Source: Phytoactinopolyspora halotolerans
GTDB lineage: Bacteria > Actinomycetota > Actinomycetes > Jiangellales > Jiangellaceae
Length of the DNA: 64,000 bases
Direction: 5' to 3'
Assembly: GCF_010550675.1 (NCBI RefSeq)
Contig: NZ_JAAGOA010000022.1
Location: 62,001-126,000 of the forward strand
Part shown: one piece after another, positions 8,765 to 17,004 of the stretch
Layout: each line of letters begins with the position of its first letter
How positions within the stretch are numbered: position 1 is the first letter of the stretch
Position numbers and translations under genes: made by a program
The notes under the pieces: model-generated
The model's database searches: none
Seen by the model: only the letters and a program-made list of their open reading frames with translations
Told to the model about the DNA's origin: nothing

Positions 8765-10135
8765 TCACGAGCCGAAGAAGGTGTAGTACCTCTCGTCCCG
8801 AGCGACGCGCTGGACATACAGTGCCAGCTCGCGGGCGTGGTAGTCGCCCCACATGCAGGCTTCCCCGTTCGGTACCTTCTGCCCGGCAGCGATGTGATCC
8901 CAGCCGTTCGGCCGGTGGTAGACCGCGTGCAGCAGCAGACCCTGGTGGTTCGGGTCGGTGGACAGGTACGGAGCGTCGAAGATGGTGTCACAGACGGTGA
9001 GGCCGGCCTGCCAGTACCGGCGGCCGTCCGTGCTGTCCACACCGAGGTAATGCCCGAGGCGCAGCAGACCTTGGGCGGCGATGGCGGCGGCCGACGAGTC
9101 CACCGGCTCGTGCTCGTTGTACGGGTCGGCGGGCCGGGACAGGTAGTCGCCGAGGTGGGCCAGGCCGGGCGCTCCGGTGTCCCAGTACGGGACGCCGTCG
9201 ACGGGCGTGTGCTCGAGGTAGAAGTCGGCCGTCGCCCGGGCGGCCTTCAGCATCATCTGCTCGACGGCAGCGCGGCCACCGTACGGCTCCAGCTCGGCGT
9301 CGTCGACCGTGGCCAGGAACTCCAGCTGCTCCGGGTATCCGGCGATGGCCCAGGCGAGACCGCGGGTCCACGTCGAGAACGGCGAGTAGCCCTGTTGCGT
9401 GCTCGGGCACCGGTACTGGCCGTCGTTGGTGTTGAAGATGGACTCGTGGACGGTACGGCCCCACAGGTCGTAGGAGTCCCGGCCCTCGCCGTAGTAGACG
9501 TTGTACTTCGCCGTGTTCGCGGCGTGCTCGATCATCCGGCCGAGCAGGGAGATCTTCTCGTCGTGCTCCCCCATCAGCACGTGGCCCAGGCGGTGCGCCA
9601 CCGACAGCGCCCGGCACGAGCGGATGGTGTCCACGAACAGCGAGTGCGGTCCGTTGAAGGAGTACACGTACCCCGTGCCGTCGGCGGCGCGCTGCCACCG
9701 CGCGGCCTGGACCGCCCCGCTCACCTGCAGCGCGACCTCGTAGAAGGATCGCTCGCCCGCGTCTTCGGAGATCTTGCCCTCGCCCATCAGCCGCCACAGG
9801 TTTCCGTAGGTGCTGACGTTGTTGAAGCCATGGTCGTGCACGCCGATGTGGCTGAGGTGGCTGGCCATGTGCCGCGTCGTGCGGCTGCGGCCGAGGTCCA
9901 GGTACGACTTGTCCCCGGTGGCGTCGAACTGCAGGATCGCCGCGCCGTACTGGAACCCCTGCGTCCATTCGGTCCAGCCGCGGGCGGTGTAGCGGCCCTC
10001 GACCGTGTAGACGGGGGCGCCGGCATCCGGGGGACACGTCTGTTCGATCGAGTCGATCTTGGCCGCGGACGCTTCCCACAGCCGATCGATCTTTCCTTGC
10101 AGGTCAGCCGCGGTCAGCGAATCGTTCACCATCAC
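8765..10135 (-). CDS. Glycoside hydrolase family 88 (unsaturated uronyl hydrolase-like)
   Basis: This 456-residue protein has the alpha/alpha-barrel motifs of GH88: HDHGF at residues 100-104, FNGPHSLFVDTIRS around D169, TWTRGLAWAIAGYP, DSSAAAIAAQGLLRL and MWGDYHARELAL near the end. In characterised members two Asp residues carry out hydration of the 4,5-unsaturated uronic acid; D101 and D169 are the likely equivalents. No signal peptide is seen, so it should act in the cytoplasm on imported oligosaccharides released by polysaccharide lyases. GTG at 10135 and ATG at 10132 are both possible starts after GGGAGAG. The divergent oxidoreductase and isomerase genes probably process the sugar released. 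Confidence 0.88.
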   Translation of the reverse strand: MMVNDSLTAADLQGKIDRLWEASAAKIDSIEQTCPPDAGAPVYTVEGRYTARGWTEWTQGFQYGAAILQFDATGDKSYLDLGRSRTTRHMASHLSHIGVHDHGFNNVSTYGNLWRLMGEGKISEDAGERSFYEVALQVSGAVQAARWQRAADGTGYVYSFNGPHSLFVDTIRSCRALSVAHRLGHVLMGEHDEKISLLGRMIEHAANTAKYNVYYGEGRDSYDLWGRTVHESIFNTNDGQYRCPSTQQGYSPFSTWTRGLAWAIAGYPEQLEFLATVDDAELEPYGGRAAVEQMMLKAARATADFYLEHTPVDGVPYWDTGAPGLAHLGDYLSRPADPYNEHEPVDSSAAAIAAQGLLRLGHYLGVDSTDGRRYWQAGLTVCDTIFDAPYLSTDPNHQGLLLHAVYHRPNGWDHIAAGQKVPNGEACMWGDYHARELALYVQRVARDERYYTFFGS

Positions 10136-10186
10136 GTTGGCACTCTCCCGAGCGTCGTTGGACCACGCACGGCCGCGCCCACTCTC

Positions 10187-10241
10187 CCATGATCATGAAC
10201 AGTTCCCGTGCTATTTGAACGGTAAGTGTTCATGATCATGG
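10187..10241. repeat. Long palindrome between divergent sugar genes
   Basis: CCATGATCATGAACA (10187-10201) and TGTTCATGATCATGG (10227-10241) are perfect 15-base inverted arms around 25 bases. It lies between the divergent GH88 and Gfo/Idh/MocA genes. The outer part (CATGATCAT) matches the palindrome family at 20545, 22530 and 61236, while the inner part does not. Confidence 0.85.
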
Positions 10242-10334
10242 AGTCAGGCTCCGGTCGCGCGACGTACAGGAGGCCGGACAAACCCGCTGTTCACATGGGC
10301 CTGTCGCGGCTCTGGCTCCATAGTGTACGCTGTC

Positions 10335-10348
10335 GGTAAGCGTTTTCC
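10335..10348 (+). promoter_or_regulatory. Candidate LacI-type operator
   Basis: GGTAAGCGTTTTCC is a near-palindrome (10 of 14 symmetric positions) with the central CG typical of LacI/GalR operators. It lies immediately before the AGGAGG site and ATG of the gene at 10361. The LacI regulator at 5510 is a candidate partner; this is inference. Confidence 0.45.
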
Positions 10349-10360
10349 CAGGAGGGTTCA

Positions 10361-11512
10361 ATGACACGCAGGTCCATCGGCGTCATCATGAACGGCGTCA
10401 CCGGGCGGATGGGATACCGCCAGCATCTGGTCCGGTCCATCCTCGCCATCCGCGAGCAGGGCGGCGTCGAGCTCGCCGACGGCACTCGGGTCCAGATCGA
10501 GCCGCTGCTGGTCGGCCGCAACGAGACGAAGCTCCGCGAGATCGCCCAGCGGCACGACCTCGGCCGATGGACCACGGACGTCGACGCCGCGCTGGCAGAG
10601 CCGGAGATGCAGATCTACTTCGACGCGCAGCTCACCTCGGTCCGCGAGGCGTCCATCATCAAGGCGATCGAGGCCGGCAAGCACATCTACACCGAGAAGC
10701 CCATCGCCGAGAGCGTCGACGGCGCCCTCGAGCTGGCTCGTCGGGCGAACCAGGCCGGCGTGAAGAACGGTGTCGTACATGACAAGCTCTATCTGCCCGG
10801 ACTGGTCAAGCTGCGCCGGCTGATCGACAGCGGATTCTTCGGCCGGATCCTCTCCGTCCGCGGCGAGTTCGGATACTGGGTGTTCGAAGGCGACTGGCAG
10901 GCAGCGCAGCGTCCGAGCTGGAATTACCGCAAGGAAGACGGCGGCGGCATCGTCAGCGACATGTTCTGTCACTGGGACTACGTGCTGACCAATCTGTTCG
11001 GCCGCGTCGAGGCGGTCACCGCCCGCGCGGTCACCCACATTCCGCAGCGGTGGGACGAGCAGGGCAAGCCGTACGACGCCACCGCGGACGACGCCGCCTA
11101 CGGCATCTTCGAGCTCGCCGGCGGTGTCATCGCTCAGCTCAACTCGTCGTGGTGTGTCCGCGTCCACCGCGACGAGTTGGTCGAATTCCAGGTCGACGGG
11201 ACGGAAGGCAGCGCCGTCGCCGGCCTGCACAACTGCGTGGCGCAGCACCGCGGCGCCACCCCGCGCCCGGTGTGGAACCCGGACCTGGTGGAGACCGAGC
11301 CGTTCCGCGACCAGTGGCAGGAGATCCCCGCCAACACGGAGATCGACAACGGGTTCAAGGCGCAGTGGGAGGAGTTCATCCGCCACGTCGTCGACGGCGC
11401 TCCGCACTCGTACGACTTCCTGGCCGGTGCCCGCGGCGTCCGCCTCGCCGAGGCCGGGCTCGAGTCGTCGGCGCAAGGCAAGCGGATCGCGCTGCCCGAA
11501 CTCACGCTCTGA
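10361..11512 (+). CDS. Gfo/Idh/MocA-family oxidoreductase
   Basis: This 383-residue NAD(P)-dependent oxidoreductase has an N-terminal Rossmann domain and the EKP motif (HIYTEKPIAES, near residue 110), with an aspartate/histidine-containing active-site stretch (GGGIVSDMFCHWDYVL). AGGAGG lies ideally before the ATG. It starts a two-gene unit with the isomerase at 11541 (28-base gap) and diverges from GH88. The family oxidises or epimerises hydroxyls on sugars and cyclitols. A 3-keto sugar route for uronide products is plausible but not shown. Confidence 0.9.
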   Translation: MTRRSIGVIMNGVTGRMGYRQHLVRSILAIREQGGVELADGTRVQIEPLLVGRNETKLREIAQRHDLGRWTTDVDAALAEPEMQIYFDAQLTSVREASIIKAIEAGKHIYTEKPIAESVDGALELARRANQAGVKNGVVHDKLYLPGLVKLRRLIDSGFFGRILSVRGEFGYWVFEGDWQAAQRPSWNYRKEDGGGIVSDMFCHWDYVLTNLFGRVEAVTARAVTHIPQRWDEQGKPYDATADDAAYGIFELAGGVIAQLNSSWCVRVHRDELVEFQVDGTEGSAVAGLHNCVAQHRGATPRPVWNPDLVETEPFRDQWQEIPANTEIDNGFKAQWEEFIRHVVDGAPHSYDFLAGARGVRLAEAGLESSAQGKRIALPELTL

Positions 11513-11540
11513 CGGCGATAACCGAGACCGAGGACCAGCG

Positions 11541-12470
11541 ATGAACCGCCTGTCGTTGAACCAGAAGACCACCAACTCGTGGGCCGTCGAGCAGGCCATC
11601 GACGGGTGCGTCCGCGCCGGCCTGGAGTCGATCGGCCTCTGGCGGGAGCCGGTGCACGAGGCCGGAGTCGCCAAGACCGCCGCGCTGATCGCGGATGCCG
11701 GGCTGCGTGTGTCGTCGCTGTGCCGCGGTGGGTTTATCACGGTGCCTGAAGGCGAGGCTCGTCGTCGAGCCATGGATGACAACCGCCGCGCCATCGACGA
11801 GGCCGCAGAGCTCGGCACCCGCTACCTGGTGATGGTGGTCGGCGGACTGCCTGCGGCGGGGGGCGCCAGCACTCCGGTCCTGCCCGGTCAGCGTGCGGCC
11901 GCTGGAAGCGCGAGCCCAGCGGCGACGACGGGTGGTGGTCCGGACGCACCCGTCGAGCGGGACCGGGATCTCCCGGCTGCACGGCAGCGGGTCGCCGACG
12001 GCATAGCCGAACTGGTTCCGTACGCCATGGAACGCGGTATCCAGCTGGCGCTGGAGCCGATGCATCCGATCTACTGCGCCGACCGCGGCGTGCTCTCCAC
12101 GCTCGGCCAGGCGCTGGACATCGCCGAACAACACCCGGCGGAGGCGGTGGGAGTCGTCGTCGACACGTTCCACGTCTGGTGGGATCCGGACATCGAGCGG
12201 CAGATCGCCCGGGCCGCCGGCAGGATCTCCAGCTTCCAGGTCTGTGACTGGATCACCCCTCTCCCGGCCGATTCCCTGCTCGCTCGCGGGATGATGGGCG
12301 ACGGCCACATCGACTTCCGCTACTTCCGGCAGCTGGTGGAGAAGGCGGGATACGACGGGGACATCGAGGTGGAGATCTTCAACGCCGATATCTGGGCCGC
12401 CGACCCCGATGATGTCGTCGCGTGGATGAAACGGCGCTACGCGGAGTACGTGGCCGGCCCCGAGAGCTAG
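11541..12470 (+). CDS. Sugar phosphate isomerase/epimerase family TIM-barrel protein
   Basis: This 309-residue protein belongs to the AP-endonuclease-2/xylose-isomerase-like barrel family. Likely metal ligands lie in ALEPMHP (Glu), VVDTFHVWW (Asp/His), the GDGHIDF stretch and VEIFN (Glu). A Gly/Ala/Pro-rich insert of about 35 residues interrupts the domain near residues 103-140; it looks like a surface loop. GAGGACC precedes the ATG at 11541. It pairs with the upstream oxidoreductase, a common partnership in bacterial sugar and cyclitol breakdown. Confidence 0.88.
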   Translation: MNRLSLNQKTTNSWAVEQAIDGCVRAGLESIGLWREPVHEAGVAKTAALIADAGLRVSSLCRGGFITVPEGEARRRAMDDNRRAIDEAAELGTRYLVMVVGGLPAAGGASTPVLPGQRAAAGSASPAATTGGGPDAPVERDRDLPAARQRVADGIAELVPYAMERGIQLALEPMHPIYCADRGVLSTLGQALDIAEQHPAEAVGVVVDTFHVWWDPDIERQIARAAGRISSFQVCDWITPLPADSLLARGMMGDGHIDFRYFRQLVEKAGYDGDIEVEIFNADIWAADPDDVVAWMKRRYAEYVAGPES

Positions 12471-12502
12471 ACCCTGGACGCTGACCCAACGTCGGACCAG
12501 AC

Positions 12503-13120
12503 TCAGGTGCCAGCCGGGACACCGCGCCGACGGGGCAACCAGGCAGCTCGGGTGATCGCTGCTGCCGCAACGCAGAGCGTGAGTACCTGTGTCAGTGCGA
12601 CGAGCGACGAGTGGGTGTCAAGCGGCCATGCCCACCACGCGCTGGCCGGGGCACCCGCCGCGTAAATGGTGCCGAACCTGACGCAGATGATCGGGAACAT
12701 CACCATGACGACGTTCGCGACGACGGGACCGATCAGGCGGCTCAGAACAAGAGTCAGCGCCACGTACCCGGCGGTGTTGCGTACCACGGCGAGGGAATCG
12801 GCGAATGAGAACCACGGCGCGAGCAGCGCAGCCGTCACCACCTGAGCGAGCAGCAGAGCCGCGACGGCGGCGAGATCGAACTCAGCCGGGCGCCGCACCG
12901 CGGCCGCCTCATGTGCCGGCTCGCCGCGGCCCATGTTCCACAGCACCATAGCCGCGGGTACGGCAGGCAACAGCACAGACACCGGGAGCGCGATCACTAC
13001 GCCGGAGAACAGGTCTGGCAGTTCCAGTGTCGCTGAACCGAACACAGCCGCGGCGACGACGATCATTGCCGCGGCCGCGATGCTGACGACCCAACACCGG
13101 GCGGCCATGTACCAGCTCAT
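12503..13120 (-). CDS. Multi-span membrane protein of ABC module 2
   Basis: This 205-residue protein is almost wholly hydrophobic with about six predicted spans. The start at 13120 overlaps the stop of the larger membrane protein as ATGA. A motif of the form RNTAGYVALTLVLSRLIG near residue 115 recalls permease subunits of small antibiotic-type exporters. It is the last gene of a three-gene ABC module. The family is not recognised with certainty. Confidence 0.7.
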   Translation of the reverse strand: MSWYMAARCWVVSIAAAAMIVVAAAVFGSATLELPDLFSGVVIALPVSVLLPAVPAAMVLWNMGRGEPAHEAAAVRRPAEFDLAAVAALLLAQVVTAALLAPWFSFADSLAVVRNTAGYVALTLVLSRLIGPVVANVVMVMFPIICVRFGTIYAAGAPASAWWAWPLDTHSSLVALTQVLTLCVAAAAITRAAWLPRRRGVPAGT

Positions 13121-14442
13121 GACGGGCCACCCGAGGCAGTGACGCTCCGCAGCGCGGCGGGCGGCTCCCCTTGCGGGCATTCACGCAGTGCATCGACGCC
13201 GGCTTCGTACCAGCTCAGCTGTTCAGCCGGCGACCACTCGCTGCGCATCGCACGGACGGCTTCGACGTTCTCCGGTGCGGCCACTCCCTCGGCTGTGCCG
13301 GCATCGAGACCCGCGGTGAGGTAGAGCCAGCTGGACATGCGTTCGTGAACGTCGAAGTACCACTCGGGATACCCGAGTGGGCAATCGGCCGGCTCGGTCG
13401 GCAACAACGCGCCGACCATCGTCGCCACGATCTCGATACGTCCAGGCGAGGAATGAGCGAAGGTGATCGGATCCATCGAATCGGCGTAGCGGATACCCGC
13501 CGATTCGAACCGCGCAAGCACGTCGGTGACGGACGCCTGGATGGTGTCGGCCGAGGATTCCTGCTCCGGCCACGTACACACGCGTGGCGTCCCGTCGGTG
13601 CACTCCGCGGCGGAGAGATCGCGTGGCGCCGTGGGTTCCCAGTCCAGCGGCAGCACGAGCCAGACGGCGATCGCCGTACCCGCCAGTCCAGGCAGGACGG
13701 CGGCGACGCGGGCCACAAGCACGCGCGCGGAGACGATCAGCACGGCGCTCACGATGACACCTACAGCGAACACGCACGCGGCGAAGAGCACCTCGGGCGC
13801 CGCGATCTCCTCCACGGTGCAGCAGTTGTACAGGTTGGTGGCGCCGATGTGCCGGATCCATGCGGGCTCCAGGCCCAGACCCGCGGTGGTCACAAGGAAC
13901 GATCCCATGGTGGCGAGTGGGACGGCGATCACTACCGGGAACGCACGCCCGACGGCGTAGCCGGCTGCGATGTGCGCACACAGGATCAGCAGCTCAGTGC
14001 CGAGGATCGCGACGTCCGGCCCGCCAGGCGTCCCTGGCTCCGGTACATACAGCCACAGGACCAGGCCCGTCGCGGTGACCGCCAGGACACCGACCGGCCA
14101 GCACCCTCCCACCATGACGCGTGTGGAGCTCCGCACGGGGTTGCCGACAGCATGCAGGAGCCTTCTGCTGCGGAAGCCTTCCCAAGCGGCACACGCCGCG
14201 CAGGCGGGCGCGGTGAAAGACAGGAAGAGCGTCCCGACAGCTGTCGCGGCCGTCCAGTAACCACCGTCCTCGGGCTGTGTGTCGCCGGCATAGATGGCGA
14301 TCAATCCCAGAAGAACCGGCGCAACCCAGATCACCCATGACCGCCGGATCACGGGCCCCACGGCTCGGAGACCGCGACGACGACGGAGCTCGGACCGCCG
14401 GGCTGTACGGCGGCGCGACGGTACAACAGGAGCAGTTGTCAT
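13117..14442 (-). CDS. ABC-module membrane protein with extracytoplasmic domain
   Basis: This 441-residue protein begins with an Arg-rich cytoplasmic stretch, then about six membrane spans to roughly residue 260, then a soluble part with CTDGTPRVC and further conserved-looking Trp and Cys positions. The partial protein at 1-1192 has the same order and a CTDDGGPEVC motif, so they are likely paralogues. The ATG at 14442 lies 7 bases after the ATPase stop. The soluble part may sense or bind substrate outside the membrane; no enzyme motif was seen. Confidence 0.75.
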   Translation of the reverse strand: MTTAPVVPSRRRTARRSELRRRRGLRAVGPVIRRSWVIWVAPVLLGLIAIYAGDTQPEDGGYWTAATAVGTLFLSFTAPACAACAAWEGFRSRRLLHAVGNPVRSSTRVMVGGCWPVGVLAVTATGLVLWLYVPEPGTPGGPDVAILGTELLILCAHIAAGYAVGRAFPVVIAVPLATMGSFLVTTAGLGLEPAWIRHIGATNLYNCCTVEEIAAPEVLFAACVFAVGVIVSAVLIVSARVLVARVAAVLPGLAGTAIAVWLVLPLDWEPTAPRDLSAAECTDGTPRVCTWPEQESSADTIQASVTDVLARFESAGIRYADSMDPITFAHSSPGRIEIVATMVGALLPTEPADCPLGYPEWYFDVHERMSSWLYLTAGLDAGTAEGVAAPENVEAVRAMRSEWSPAEQLSWYEAGVDALRECPQGEPPAALRSVTASGGPS

Positions 14443-14449
14443 TGCCGCC

Positions 14450-15193
14450 CTACGCCTCGTTGCCGACATAGCGCGCATACGCCAACTCGGCCCGCTTTGT
14501 TTCCGGGGTGCCCTCCGGGGCCATGCCGAGGAACGACTGAAGCCCGCCGTCATGGTGGACTCGCCCATGCGCGAGCAACACGACGTGATCGAATACCGTA
14601 TCGAGATCGTCGGTCTGGTGCGTCGATACGATGATCTGCGCCGTCTCCCTCAACTCGGCGATCAATCGACGAAAGACCTGACGCTGGCCCGGGTCCAGAC
14701 CCGCGGTCGGCTCGTCCATCAGGACCCATGACGCTTCGTGCACGAGCGCCTGTGCGATCGCCATGCGGCGCTGCTGACCGCCCGACAGCTTGCCGCTCGC
14801 GCGGCCGGCCAGGTCGCCCAGCTCCACCCGCTCAAGCGCGCGAATCGATCGGTCCCACGCCTCGGAGCGCGACAGCCCCTTCAACCAGCCGCAATACGCC
14901 ACCTGCTCCCGCACCCGAAGTCCGGGCACGGCCGTGACCTGCTGCGGGATCCACGAAACGCGACGACGGTAGGCTGCCAACTCGCGCTTACGCGCGGGCA
15001 CGAGGCCATCCAGGGAGACCCGCCCCGAGTCAGGCCGAATCGCCGTGGCCGCGATGCCCAACAATGTGGACTTGCCCGCCCCGTTCGGCCCGAGCACTAC
15101 GGTCACCGGATCGTGAAAGGACAAGGTCAACCGATCGAAGAGTCTGCCGGACCGGCGGTATGAGAACGTCACGTTCTCGAACACGAGGGGCAT
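14450..15193 (-). CDS. ABC transporter ATP-binding protein
   Basis: This 247-residue ATPase has Walker A (GPNGAGKST, near residue 37), Q-loop (SWIPQQVTAV), signature LSGGQQRRMAIAQAL, Walker B (WVLMDEP) and switch His (VSTHQTDD). The ATG at 15193 was chosen over one 15 bases upstream because GTGGAG is placed 7 bases before it. It heads a three-gene module with two membrane proteins. Its likeness to the 1189-1959 ATPase module supports duplication of a whole transporter unit, here without the sigma/anti-sigma pair. Confidence 0.9.
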   Translation of the reverse strand: MPLVFENVTFSYRRSGRLFDRLTLSFHDPVTVVLGPNGAGKSTLLGIAATAIRPDSGRVSLDGLVPARKRELAAYRRRVSWIPQQVTAVPGLRVREQVAYCGWLKGLSRSEAWDRSIRALERVELGDLAGRASGKLSGGQQRRMAIAQALVHEASWVLMDEPTAGLDPGQRQVFRRLIAELRETAQIIVSTHQTDDLDTVFDHVVLLAHGRVHHDGGLQSFLGMAPEGTPETKRAELAYARYVGNEA

Positions 15194-15422
15194 GAGAACA
15201 CTCCACAAGTCTCGCGTCGAGCCTCGCGGATCGCGCAGCCCAACGTGAACGATCTTCTCTCCGGAGCTGACTCTAACGCCTCCGAACTCTGCTCGTCGGC
15301 AACCTCAACACCGGCATCTGGCCAGCGGTCTCCGGGTATCCCGGCTCCCGAGAAGCGGGGATGTAGCCGGCAACGCCATACTTCGGAGTGGACCAGAGAA
15401 CTGCGAGGGCGGGACACCGACA

Positions 15423-15962
15423 GTGAGTCAGAGCAGCAGCTGGCCGCGAAAGCGCATCACGTTGGTCGTCGGATGGATGCTGCTCGCGGCCGGGATCATC
15501 GGCAGCGCCGTTCCCCTCGGACTGACGCAGTACTCCAAGGCGCAGGGCTCGGACGTAGGGCCGGATCAGGCGGTGACCTGGCCGTCAGACGAGCCCGCCG
15601 TGATCGTGCCGCACGGCGAGCGCCCGTCCAGCTCGAACGAGTGCATCGTCACGCCACAGCATGGCGAACCACGGCACGAGAGCATGCGCTGGGGACTGCT
15701 CGCCCACCCTCACGCCTCGGGCACCGCTACCCTCACGTGCGAGCACGCCGGTGTCTTCGTGACGGGCACCAGCGCGAACATCCTCAGCATGACGTACAGT
15801 CTCGGGGTACTCATCGCATTCATGATGTTCATCGGACTCATCGGTTTGGTATTCGTGGTGCCACGCCTCGCCGTGGTTTTCAGCTATCAGACCACCCTCT
15901 GGGATCGTCTCAGCGGCCGCGCAGCCCGGCGCGAAGCCGAGGAGCACAACTTTCTCCGTTGA
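15423..15962 (+). CDS. Two-span membrane protein of unknown function
   Basis: The 179-residue protein has one hydrophobic span near residues 12-34 and another near 123-148, with an outside loop containing two Cys residues (NECIVTP, TLTCEHA) that may form a disulfide. The GTG at 15423 has a GAGGGCGGG site about 10 bases upstream. The gene is divergent from ABC module 2, so the two could share regulation. I do not recognise the family. Confidence 0.65.
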   Translation: MSQSSSWPRKRITLVVGWMLLAAGIIGSAVPLGLTQYSKAQGSDVGPDQAVTWPSDEPAVIVPHGERPSSSNECIVTPQHGEPRHESMRWGLLAHPHASGTATLTCEHAGVFVTGTSANILSMTYSLGVLIAFMMFIGLIGLVFVVPRLAVVFSYQTTLWDRLSGRAARREAEEHNFLR

Positions 15963-16197
15963 TGCGGTCCGGTCACACCCGGGCGATGCGGTCGCGGATC
16001 ACCTCCAGCTGGCCACACGAGTCCTTGTCGGCGCTCGCGTCCCCGGCGAACACACATTCGACACGCGGAGATTAGCGGAGCGCGCCGTCACGCCCGTGAA
16101 ACGAAATAACCCCGGCGGTTTGGCCTGCACCAGCGCCGTCGGCGACTAGGGCTACCAGGGACCGTTCCGGGGTCTCTGCTTGCTACTCTACATCACC

Positions 16198-16878
16198 GTG
16201 GCTCCACCACGAACCGCCCGCTCCATCGCGCCGGTCCTCTACCACAGCCTCAGTGCGGACCGGCTCGAAGATTACCTAGCCGAGGTTCCCAACCGCGACG
16301 CTAGCCACGCCATCGCGCTCTATCTGTGGAACACCGAGATCTCCGGTGCCTTCTGGGAGGCTCTCGCGCATCTAGAGGTCGCGCTGCGCAATGCGCTCGC
16401 AGGGCAGCTCGCTGCCCGACACGGGCGTCGGCAACGGCCCGGCTCATGGCTGGACAACGTCGCCAAAGAACTCGATCGGCGAGCGGAACGTGATATCGGG
16501 AAGGCTCGTGCTCGGGTGCAGATGAACCGAAAGCCACCGTCGGATGGCCAGACCATCAGCGAGCTTCCCTTCGGCTTCTGGCGATACCTTCTCACCAAGA
16601 AGTACGCCTCAACGCTCTGGCCGGACGTCGCCAACGCGTTCCCGTACAGTCCCGACCGTTCACTGGCCACCGTCGAGCAACCGGTCCACAGCCTGCATCG
16701 GTTCCGCAACAGAGTCGCCCACCACCATCGCATCTGGACCGAACCTCTCAGTCAACGCTGGGCCGACCTGCAGGCGCTCCTGTCCTATCTCGATCCTGTC
16801 TTGTGCGACTGGGTTATTTTCAACAGCCGCGTACCGGCCGTGCTCAAGACCTGTCCCATCACCAGGCCGCATCCGTGA
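16198..16878 (+). CDS. Abi-like (HEPN-type) protein
   Basis: The protein resembles the Abi family: ALYLWNTEISGAFWEALAHLEVALRNALA near the N-terminus and a RNRVAHHHRI stretch near residue 176, which fits the R-x4-6-H motif of HEPN RNases. The GTG at 16198 (226 residues) was chosen because a -10-like TACTCT at 16184-16189 lies 8 bases upstream, as in leaderless actinobacterial genes; a TTG 18 bases earlier is the alternative. Abi proteins abort phage infection in some hosts. No partner antitoxin or defence gene is seen beside it. Confidence 0.78.
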   Translation: MAPPRTARSIAPVLYHSLSADRLEDYLAEVPNRDASHAIALYLWNTEISGAFWEALAHLEVALRNALAGQLAARHGRRQRPGSWLDNVAKELDRRAERDIGKARARVQMNRKPPSDGQTISELPFGFWRYLLTKKYASTLWPDVANAFPYSPDRSLATVEQPVHSLHRFRNRVAHHHRIWTEPLSQRWADLQALLSYLDPVLCDWVIFNSRVPAVLKTCPITRPHP

Positions 16879-17004
16879 GAATCAGGGGTCAGCCGGTGGG
16901 GCATGAGGACCCGGCCAGGTCTCGGGCGACGTCAAGACCAGGACGGGTCCGTGTCCAGATGTAAGCATGAACCGTGCCACTGCGGGGACGGTCCACGTGG
17001 TTCC

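Noticed and set aside
8366-10192. A 608-codon plus-strand frame over the GH88 gene
   Set aside because: It is antisense to GH88 catalytic motifs and has no recognisable domain or start site.
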